Below are positions 7,368 through 14,610 of a DNA stretch of 64,000 bases, piece by piece. A model generated the notes under the pieces. That model worked only from the letters and a program-made list of their open reading frames with translations, searched no databases and was not told the DNA's origin. Made by a program: the position numbers and the translations under genes. Source of the stretch: NZQO01 sp964639255 (GTDB lineage: Bacteria > Bacteroidota > Bacteroidia > Flavobacteriales > Flavobacteriaceae); assembly GCA_964639255.1 (NCBI GenBank), contig CAZXDP010000002.1, forward strand, positions 62,001-126,000. The letters run 5' to 3'. The first letter of the stretch is position 1; the number at the start of each line of letters is the position of its first letter.

Positions 7368-8704
7368 TGAACGTGCTCGTAGAACAAATCATTACCTATT
7401 CCATAGTTTTCCTGTTATGCGCGGTAGTGGTATATCTCTATCTTCGGAAGAAAAACAAAACCTCACGCCAAACCATAGAGAAAGTAACGATAGCCAAGGA
7501 GGAAGGACTGCACGAGCCCGTATCGCTGCACCCCTATATTGACCTGAATGTGTGCATTGGCAGTGCGGCTTGCGTGGCCTCCTGCCCCGAAAAGGACATT
7601 CTGGGCATTGTAGACGGCAAAGCTACCGTTATTAACGCTTCCAATTGCGTAGGGCACGGTGCGTGCTTCCATAGTTGCCCAGTGGAGGCTATTTCCCTGC
7701 GCATAGGCACCGAAGAACGCGGGGTTGAATTACCGCATGTAAAGGAAACCTATGAAACCAACATCGAGGGAATATACATTGCTGGTGAACTTGGAGGTAT
7801 GGGACTTATCAAGAACAGCGTAGAACAAGGAAAGCAGGCTATTGATAATTTGGCAAAAACAAAAAAGCCCAGTAGACCCGATGTGTACGATGTGATTATC
7901 GTAGGCGCTGGCCCCGCCGGCATCTCTGCCACGCTTGCGGCTAAAAAGCATGGGTTAAACTCGCTTACCCTCGAACAGGAATCATTGGGCGGTACTGTTT
8001 TTACCTTTCCGCGCTCCAAGGTAGTTATGACCTCCCCTATGGAACTTCCCCTTTATGGCAAGGTAAAACTCTATGACACCTCAAAGGAAGAACTGCTGCG
8101 CCTCTGGGAAAAGGTAATTTCAGAACATGATTTGAAAATTACCGAGAATACCAAGGTAGAGAATATCATTCCTCAGGAAAATGGCACCTTTAAGGTGGTC
8201 ACCGCGACCGATGAGGTATACTTCTGCAACCAGATGGTACTATCCATTGGTCGCCGGGGCAGCCCCCGCAAGCTGGGTGTTCCCGGTGAGGAAAGCGAGA
8301 AGGTCGCCTACCGCCTCTTGGAGCCCGAACGCATTGAAGGGAAAAAAATAATCGTTGTAGGCGGTGGGGATTCTGCCATCGAATCTGTTCTACTATTGAA
8401 AGACGCCAATACGGTGATACTTTCATACCGAAGCGATAAATTTTCTCGCCTAAAGCCCAAGAATAGGGACGCGATAAAAAAGGCCATCGAAAACAAAGAA
8501 GTTACGGTACTCTATAATTCGAATCTAGTAGCCATCAATCCAGATCACGTGCTTCTGAAGGTTGATGGCGAGTCGGAAACTAGGAAACTGGAAAACGAAC
8601 TAGTCTATATTTTTGCCGGAGGGGTCATGCCCACAAAGTTCTTGGAACGAGCGGGAATTGAAATCACCAAGCGCTTTGGCCATATCGTTAAAAAACACAA
8701 ATAG
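7355..8704 (+). CDS. Membrane-anchored ferredoxin / flavin NAD(P)H oxidoreductase fusion
   Basis: This 449-residue fusion starts with one membrane helix (about residues 9-30). Next is a two-cluster ferredoxin domain (62-115) and an FAD/NAD(P) oxidoreductase domain of the thioredoxin-reductase fold, with FAD loop GAGPAG (184-189) and a second dinucleotide loop reading VVGGGDSAIES. The redox CxxC of thioredoxin reductase is absent, so it should pass electrons and not reduce disulfides. Both cluster motifs lack their second cysteine: CIGSAACVASCP has Ser70 and CVGHGACFHSCP has His101 there. Such sites often hold [3Fe-4S] or His-ligated clusters. It overlaps the upstream cytochrome b gene. An internal ATG at 7367 overlapping that stop (TAATG) is an alternative start. 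Confidence 0.75.
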   Translation: MDILMNVLVEQIITYSIVFLLCAVVVYLYLRKKNKTSRQTIEKVTIAKEEGLHEPVSLHPYIDLNVCIGSAACVASCPEKDILGIVDGKATVINASNCVGHGACFHSCPVEAISLRIGTEERGVELPHVKETYETNIEGIYIAGELGGMGLIKNSVEQGKQAIDNLAKTKKPSRPDVYDVIIVGAGPAGISATLAAKKHGLNSLTLEQESLGGTVFTFPRSKVVMTSPMELPLYGKVKLYDTSKEELLRLWEKVISEHDLKITENTKVENIIPQENGTFKVVTATDEVYFCNQMVLSIGRRGSPRKLGVPGEESEKVAYRLLEPERIEGKKIIVVGGGDSAIESVLLLKDANTVILSYRSDKFSRLKPKNRDAIKKAIENKEVTVLYNSNLVAINPDHVLLKVDGESETRKLENELVYIFAGGVMPTKFLERAGIEITKRFGHIVKKHK

Positions 8705-8708
8705 GCGA

Positions 8709-10553
8709 ATGAGACAGGCACTATTACGTATCGCACAATTCGCCCTAGTTTGCTGGGGAGGACTGGCCTTAGCGCAAATTTCGCCTGGCGACCTTACCAC
8801 AGCGCACGCAAATCTTGAAGGAATGACCAATTGCACAAAATGTCACGTATTGGGAGAAAAGGTTTCCAACAACAAATGTTTGGAATGCCATACCGAGATA
8901 CGCTTACTGCTTCGGCAGGACGAGGGCTATCACGCCAACGAAAAAGTGAGGCGCCAAGACTGCTTTGAATGCCATAGCGAACATCATGGTCGTAATTTCG
9001 ACATGGTACGCTTCAACGAACGGCAATTCGACCATACCCTAGCGGGCTATCCTCTAGAGGGAGCGCACGCTGCTGTAGATTGCCGCGAATGCCACCAACC
9101 TAGCAACATACAGAACAGCGACCTTCGGAAACGCAAGGGAACCTATTTGGGGCTCGACCAAAAATGCCTTTCCTGCCATGATGATTTTCACCAAGAAACC
9201 TTGAGCAACGATTGCCTTGCCTGCCACACTATGGAAAGCTTCAATACCGCTCCCCGTTTTAGCCATGACCAAGCGCAATTTCCGCTTCGGGGCGCACACG
9301 AGGAAGTAGATTGTAAAGAGTGCCATACCACCACGACACGAAACGGAAAGCCCTTCCAGCAATTCGAGGGTATCGCTTTTGCCAATTGTACTTCCTGCCA
9401 TCAAGATACGCATAATAATCAGCTCCCCGGAAATTGCGCACAGTGCCATACAGAGACTTCCTTTTCGGCATTTATTGGCAACCAAAACTTTAACCACAAC
9501 CGCACCACCTTCGCGCTAAAGGGAAGCCACCGCAATGTTGATTGTTTCTCGTGCCATACGCAAACGAGCAACCCGCTGCAAGTTTTTCAAGATGCCATGG
9601 GTGCTTCTGAAACCGATTGCGCTAGCTGCCACAACGATCCGCACGAAGATAGGTTCGGGCAGGATTGTGCCAAATGCCACAACGAAGAAAGCTTTTTTAG
9701 CTTGAACGATATGGATTTCTTCGACCATTCAGTAACCGACTATCCATTGGAAGGGATGCATCAAACCGTAGATTGCAAGCAGTGCCACACCGAACGCTTC
9801 TCGACGCCTATCGATTATTCCGAATGTAAAAGCTGCCATCAGGATTACCATCAGGGCGAATTTTCAGAAGGGGGCGTATCGCCAGACTGCGCTACCTGCC
9901 ATTCGGTAGAAAAAGGCTTCGAATTCACCTTATTTACCATAGAAGACCATAAAGAATCGAACTTTCCGCTAGAAGGCGCCCACCGGGCAACACCTTGTTT
10001 TTCGTGCCACGTGAGCGAAGAAAGTCCTGATGACCGGTGGACGTTCGCCAATTTGGGCAGCGATTGCATCGACTGCCATACCGATTTCCACGAAGGTTTT
10101 CTAGACCCGCGATTTTACCCAGAGGACAACTGTACGGCCTGCCACACAAACGAGTCATGGAGCGCGGTTGCGTTTGACCATACCAAGACCGACTGGCCAC
10201 TTACCGGCAAACATGAAACCGTTTCCTGTGCCCAGTGCCATTTCGAATGGGATGCTTCGGAAACCGTTATATCACAAAATTTTAGTACTTTAAACACAGA
10301 TTGCGCATCCTGCCACGAGAACGTTCACGGCGATGCTTTCGCCATGAATGGCGTTACCGACTGTAACCGCTGCCATGTAACTAGTAGCTGGCTACCGGAA
10401 AAATTTGATCACGACAATACCCGTTTTCCGCTCACCGGAAAGCACGCCGCTATCGATTGTCGCGAATGCCACGAAGTAACAACCAACCAAAACCAAGAAG
10501 AATTGGTTTACAAGCTCAACAAACTCGAATGCGCCGACTGTCACTTGCAATAA
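8709..10553 (+). CDS. Exported 23-heme cytochrome c
   Basis: The preferred start (8709) gives 614 residues with a signal peptide ending in GGLALAQ. I count 23 CXXCH heme-attachment motifs, one per 27 residues, with no other recognisable domain. A loose repeat unit recurs, FDH then FPLxGxH then DCxxCH, and each unit supplies histidines that could be distal heme ligands, so bis-His low-potential hemes are likely. Such proteins act as electron wires in the periplasm or at the outer membrane. The frame extends upstream to 8613, but that stretch overlaps the oxidoreductase gene and lacks signal-peptide character. Its 3' end overlaps the next cytochrome gene by 25 bases. Confidence 0.9.
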   Translation: MRQALLRIAQFALVCWGGLALAQISPGDLTTAHANLEGMTNCTKCHVLGEKVSNNKCLECHTEIRLLLRQDEGYHANEKVRRQDCFECHSEHHGRNFDMVRFNERQFDHTLAGYPLEGAHAAVDCRECHQPSNIQNSDLRKRKGTYLGLDQKCLSCHDDFHQETLSNDCLACHTMESFNTAPRFSHDQAQFPLRGAHEEVDCKECHTTTTRNGKPFQQFEGIAFANCTSCHQDTHNNQLPGNCAQCHTETSFSAFIGNQNFNHNRTTFALKGSHRNVDCFSCHTQTSNPLQVFQDAMGASETDCASCHNDPHEDRFGQDCAKCHNEESFFSLNDMDFFDHSVTDYPLEGMHQTVDCKQCHTERFSTPIDYSECKSCHQDYHQGEFSEGGVSPDCATCHSVEKGFEFTLFTIEDHKESNFPLEGAHRATPCFSCHVSEESPDDRWTFANLGSDCIDCHTDFHEGFLDPRFYPEDNCTACHTNESWSAVAFDHTKTDWPLTGKHETVSCAQCHFEWDASETVISQNFSTLNTDCASCHENVHGDAFAMNGVTDCNRCHVTSSWLPEKFDHDNTRFPLTGKHAAIDCRECHEVTTNQNQEELVYKLNKLECADCHLQ

Positions 10554-12187
10554 TACCGTGGCTGTGGAGCATTGTGCTCTATGGACAATCGCCGCACGGC
10601 GATGATTTCGCCATAGATTGTGCCCAATGCCATACGGCCCAGGGCTGGGAGGTCTCGCTTTCCGAAATCGCCTTCGACCACAGCACCACGGCGTTCGAGC
10701 TTGAAGGTACGCACCAACAGGTTGACTGTAAGGCGTGCCACCAAATCTTAACTTTTGAAAATACCCCAACAGATTGTATTTCGTGCCATACAGATATCCA
10801 TAACCAATCGGTAGGAAACGACTGTATGCGGTGCCATACTTCTGAGAGCTGGTTGGTCTTCAATATACCTGAAATACACGAACAGAATGGATTTCCGCTT
10901 ATAGGCGCACACAATAACCTTAGTTGTGTAGAATGCCATAGTGAAGAAACTACCCTTATATTTAATCCTATTGGAAATGAATGCATAGAATGCCATCGGG
11001 ACGATTATTTCGCTGCACAAAATCCGAACCACGCAGCAGGTGGTTTTTCGACCGATTGCGTAGAGTGCCACAACCCCTTCGGTTTTGGCTGGGACGCCCA
11101 GGGCATTAACCACGACTTTTTCCCGCTAACGAAGGGACACGACCTTGAAGACTGCAGTATGTGCCATACCACGGGGAACTTTAGCGATGCGAGCCCAGAT
11201 TGCTTTAGTTGCCATATGGACGATTTTGCTTCTACTGCGAATCCCAATCACCAACAAGCTGGTTTCTCAACCGACTGTATGGAATGCCATACCACAGACC
11301 TTGGATGGATGCCCGCTAGCATCGATCACGACTTCTTTCCCCTCACGCTGGGACATGATATTCAAGATTGTAACCAGTGTCACGAAAACGGAAATTTCAA
11401 CAATACCCCGACCGATTGTTTTGCCTGCCATAACGACGATTATGCACAAACCACCAATCCAAACCACCAGAGTGCCGGCTTCCCTACCGATTGCGCTTCT
11501 TGCCATTCTACCAATCCCGGTTGGATGCCCGCTGTGGTAAACCATGATTTTTTCCCCTTGACCCTAGGGCACGATATCCAGGACTGCAACCAGTGCCACG
11601 AAAACGGAAATTTCAAGAATACCCCGACCGATTGCTTTGCTTGCCACGCAGATGACTATTCGCAAACCAATAACCCAGACCATCAAGCTGCGAATTTCCC
11701 AACCGATTGTGCCCAGTGCCATACCACCAACCCCGGCTGGATGCCCGCCCAGTTTGACCACAGCTTTTTCCCCTTAACATTGGGTCACGACATTCAAGAT
11801 TGCAATCAGTGCCACGAAAACGGAAATTTCAGCAATACGCCAACCGATTGCTTTGAATGCCATGCCACCGATTACAATAATGCCAACAATCCCAACCACC
11901 AAGCGGCAAATTTCCCAACCGATTGTGCCCAGTGCCATACCACTAATCCAGGCTGGATGCCCGCTACTTTCGACCACGACAGCAAGTATTTCCCCATTTA
12001 TAGCGGTAAGCACGACGATGTGTGGGACACGTGTACCGACTGCCACAACAACCCCAATAACTTTGCGGTCTTTGACTGCCTTAGCTGCCATCCGGCCGGA
12101 GAGACCGCCGAAGAACACGAGGACGTGCCCGGATACGTGTACGAAAGCAACGCGTGCTTTCAATGCCACCCCAATGGAGAAGATTAA
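10529..12187 (+). CDS. Exported 22-heme cytochrome c with 72-residue tandem modules
   Basis: From the ATG at 10529 the protein has 552 residues, a signal peptide ending near VLYGQ, and 22 CXXCH motifs, one per 25 residues. The second half is built from four tandem 72-residue modules starting near residues 196, 268, 340 and 412. Each carries three CXXCH motifs plus three further histidines (in xHDFF or xHSFF, GHD and NPNH or NPDH), which is exactly enough for bis-His ligation of three hemes. This is typical of extended heme wires. The ATG lies inside the end of the 23-heme gene (25-base overlap), so the two products are probably made together. The barrel gene follows 6 bases after the stop. 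Confidence 0.9.
   Translation: MRRLSLAIIPWLWSIVLYGQSPHGDDFAIDCAQCHTAQGWEVSLSEIAFDHSTTAFELEGTHQQVDCKACHQILTFENTPTDCISCHTDIHNQSVGNDCMRCHTSESWLVFNIPEIHEQNGFPLIGAHNNLSCVECHSEETTLIFNPIGNECIECHRDDYFAAQNPNHAAGGFSTDCVECHNPFGFGWDAQGINHDFFPLTKGHDLEDCSMCHTTGNFSDASPDCFSCHMDDFASTANPNHQQAGFSTDCMECHTTDLGWMPASIDHDFFPLTLGHDIQDCNQCHENGNFNNTPTDCFACHNDDYAQTTNPNHQSAGFPTDCASCHSTNPGWMPAVVNHDFFPLTLGHDIQDCNQCHENGNFKNTPTDCFACHADDYSQTNNPDHQAANFPTDCAQCHTTNPGWMPAQFDHSFFPLTLGHDIQDCNQCHENGNFSNTPTDCFECHATDYNNANNPNHQAANFPTDCAQCHTTNPGWMPATFDHDSKYFPIYSGKHDDVWDTCTDCHNNPNNFAVFDCLSCHPAGETAEEHEDVPGYVYESNACFQCHPNGED
11115..11980 (+). repeat. Four tandem 216-bp repeats in the 22-heme gene
   Basis: Equivalent Pro codons of the FFPLT motif fall at 11123, 11339, 11555 and 11771, an exact 216-bp period. 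Copies 2-4 keep long near-identical stretches, for example those encoding GHDIQDCNQCHENGNF, while copy 1 is more diverged. The repeat is coding and in frame, consistent with growth of the cytochrome by unequal exchange of a three-heme module. Confidence 0.9.
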
Positions 12188-12193
12188 TACGTA

Positions 12194-13789
12194 ATGAAAC
12201 ACTATTTTTACATATGGGTTCTGCTAGGTGCAGCTGCTTCGATGTGCGCCCAAACCGGTGAGGGCACTCTTACCGGTACCGTTTCATTCATAACATCAAC
12301 CAATATTTATGTGAAATTTGAAAATACCCAGCGCATTGAAATAGGCGATACGCTATTTGTGGCCGAAAAACCCTGTTTGCTTATTTCCGAGAAATCATCT
12401 ACATCGGTGGTTGCCACCCCGATAAATGGCTGTAGTGTTTCAAAAAACGATACCGTCACCTACAGGTTGCCTGCGATTCCAACAACATTGGAACCTCCCC
12501 TACCTCCGGTCAAATCGGATTCCGTTAAAAAACCCGAAAAGGCCGAGAACACCCAACCGCAACCCGAGTCAACAACTTTAGAGGAAATACGAGGCCGAGT
12601 TACCGTAGCGAGCTACAACACCTTTTCAGATGTGCGGGACGATAGGCATCGACTGCAGACGCGACTTTCCTTGAACGCGAACCACATTGGCGATTCGAAG
12701 TTCTCGATAGAAACCGATCTGGCCTACCGTCATGTCATACTGCCTTCGGAAAGTACCTACCGGGGCAGAACCAGTATTTTCAATGTATATAATCTCAATG
12801 CGCGGTTCGAAGCTACCCAGCACCTCTCCATCACGGCTGGGCGCTACATCAACAACAAGGTGTCTACGGTGGGTGCGGTAGACGGGCTACAAGTGGAGCA
12901 TTACTTCGGAAACTTTTACGTAGGCGCTCTCGGTGGCTTCCGACCAGATTTTTTCGACTATGGCTTCAATTCCAATTTGGTACAATATGGAGGCTTTGCC
13001 GGTTTTGAAAGCAGTACCGAGGAGTTTTACGGCCAAACCACGTTGGGTGCTATCGAGCAGACCAATGCGGGCGAAACCGACCGTAGGTATGTGTTTTTTC
13101 AGCATTCCAGTACGATAGGCTCGAACTTGAACCTCTTTGGTTCAGCAGAACTGGATATCTTCGGAAACAGCGGCAGCGAAACCCGCCTTACAAATCTTTA
13201 CCTTTCGGCCCGCTACCGATTTAGCAGGGCGGTAAATGTTATGCTATCCTACGATTCGCGCAAGCGCATCATTTACTATGAAACGTTCCAAAGCGATATT
13301 GAAAGACTCTTGGACGATGACCTGGCCCGGCAAGGGCTTCGCGCTAGGATCAACCTTAGGCCGTTTAAGCGCTTCTTGTTGGGAGGAAGCTATAGCCGCC
13401 GTTTTCAAAGTGACAACCAAAACAAGAGCGACAATCTTTATGGCTATGCAACCTTAACTAAAATACCGGTGCTAGAGGGAAGGCTAACAGTTTCATACAA
13501 CAACAACCAATCTAATTATCTAACCAGCAATGTACTCTCGGTACGGCACGGGCGAAACTTCTTTAAGGACCAATTGAATGCCGATTTTTACTACAGGTTG
13601 GCAGACTATGAGTATGGTGCTAGAAATATGGCGTATACCCAGCATTTTTATGGCACTGGTATGTCGTATAGTTTTTCACGAACTTGGCAGCTCAGTATTT
13701 CGGGTGAATATTCGCAGTTTGAGGAAGAAAACAGCTTCCGGTTTTACACCCGGCTCACAAAACGATTTTACAGTAAAAAGAAAAGATAA
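12194..13789 (+). CDS. Outer-membrane beta-barrel protein of the multiheme operon
   Basis: This 531-residue exported protein has a signal peptide ending near SMCAQ. A small beta-rich N-terminal domain (about 22-100) is followed by a Pro/Lys/Glu-rich linker (about 105-135). The rest (about 145-531) alternates polar and aromatic/hydrophobic residues in the manner of a porin-like beta-barrel. In known porin-cytochrome conduits a barrel sheaths a multiheme cytochrome across the outer membrane. The position directly after the two cytochromes suggests the same job here, but no homology to MtrB or the Geobacter porins could be judged by eye. Confidence 0.7.
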   Translation: MKHYFYIWVLLGAAASMCAQTGEGTLTGTVSFITSTNIYVKFENTQRIEIGDTLFVAEKPCLLISEKSSTSVVATPINGCSVSKNDTVTYRLPAIPTTLEPPLPPVKSDSVKKPEKAENTQPQPESTTLEEIRGRVTVASYNTFSDVRDDRHRLQTRLSLNANHIGDSKFSIETDLAYRHVILPSESTYRGRTSIFNVYNLNARFEATQHLSITAGRYINNKVSTVGAVDGLQVEHYFGNFYVGALGGFRPDFFDYGFNSNLVQYGGFAGFESSTEEFYGQTTLGAIEQTNAGETDRRYVFFQHSSTIGSNLNLFGSAELDIFGNSGSETRLTNLYLSARYRFSRAVNVMLSYDSRKRIIYYETFQSDIERLLDDDLARQGLRARINLRPFKRFLLGGSYSRRFQSDNQNKSDNLYGYATLTKIPVLEGRLTVSYNNNQSNYLTSNVLSVRHGRNFFKDQLNADFYYRLADYEYGARNMAYTQHFYGTGMSYSFSRTWQLSISGEYSQFEEENSFRFYTRLTKRFYSKKKR

Positions 13790-13792
13790 TTT

Positions 13793-14590
13793 ATGAAGAC
13801 ACCAATTTATGTAACCAGCGCGCTATTGTTTTTAACTCTAGGCTGCAACGATGGCCCCAAAGTGGTAACGGCCAAAAGCGACTCATCCACGAATGTACCC
13901 AGCAGCGGTATTTTTTCAGAAACCGAAGCTCCGCCGTCCCTCACACCATCCGCGAGCGCTCCATTTTCTGAAGACCTGCACAAGGTGGTGGTCCAAGAGG
14001 TTCTGCCCACCTCAAAATATGTCTATATGAACGTTACCGAAGCTGGAGAGCAATTCTGGATTGCAGCTCCCAAGCAGGAAATTACCGTGGGTGCAACCTA
14101 TTTTTACCGAGGCGGCCTTTTAAAGACCAATTTTGAGAGCAAGGAGCACAATCGGGTTTTCGATAGGGTATTTTTAGTTACCAACCTTGTTCCCGAAAAG
14201 CACGGCGACCACTCCAATCCCTTGGCAGGCGACGCCACCCGCTCTCAAAAACTTTCTATTAAAGAGGACATCCCAACACATACTGAGGCTATTATAGAAC
14301 ACAAGGGCTCTGTAAAGATTGCCGAGTTGCTGAAAAACCCTAAACAATACCAAGGTAAAACAGTTCAACTCACTGGCAAGGTCATCAAAGTAAATCCCAA
14401 TATAATGAAGCGCAACTGGATTCATCTTCAGGACGGTAGCCAAGACAGCTTCGATCTTGTAATTACCTCCAACAGTTTTGTACCCGAGGGAAGTATTGTC
14501 ACTATGAAGGGTGAAGTTTCTTTAAATCGAGATTTTGGTGCCGGTTACAAATATGACCTTATAATTGAGAACGGAGAAATAATAGAATAA
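13793..14590 (+). CDS. OB-fold lipoprotein of the multiheme operon
   Basis: This 265-residue predicted lipoprotein has the lipobox LTLGC with Cys18. A low-complexity Ser/Pro/Thr stretch leads to a first small beta domain (about 62-130, containing AGEQFWIAAP). The C-terminal domain (about 165-265) has GKTVQLTGKVIKVNPNIM, WIHLQDGS and RDFGAGYKYDLIIENG. That segment resembles the OB-fold seen in NrfJ-type proteins, which accompany multiheme cytochrome genes in other bacteria. Its role is unknown; a chaperone or scaffold for heme proteins is plausible. It is the last gene of the operon, three bases after the barrel gene. Confidence 0.65.
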   Translation: MKTPIYVTSALLFLTLGCNDGPKVVTAKSDSSTNVPSSGIFSETEAPPSLTPSASAPFSEDLHKVVVQEVLPTSKYVYMNVTEAGEQFWIAAPKQEITVGATYFYRGGLLKTNFESKEHNRVFDRVFLVTNLVPEKHGDHSNPLAGDATRSQKLSIKEDIPTHTEAIIEHKGSVKIAELLKNPKQYQGKTVQLTGKVIKVNPNIMKRNWIHLQDGSQDSFDLVITSNSFVPEGSIVTMKGEVSLNRDFGAGYKYDLIIENGEIIE

Positions 14591-14610
14591 ATCTATAGCG
14601 TGACTTGGTG

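Noticed and set aside
8613..8708. Upstream extension of the 23-heme cytochrome
   Set aside because: It lies inside the oxidoreductase gene in another frame and would bury the signal peptide.
9054..9497. Long minus-strand open frames opposite the multiheme genes
   Set aside because: They are antisense shadows produced by the repeated codon pattern around CXXCH motifs. They lack promoters, signal peptides or family motifs.
10457..10528. Longer N-terminus for the 22-heme cytochrome
   Set aside because: It would add a basic, non-hydrophobic stretch in front of a clear signal peptide and overlap the upstream gene by nearly 100 bases. The ATG at 10529 is better.
11115..11980. Tandem 216-bp repeat as a CRISPR or satellite
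   Set aside because: The repeats are long, in frame and encode heme modules, with no spacer-repeat structure.
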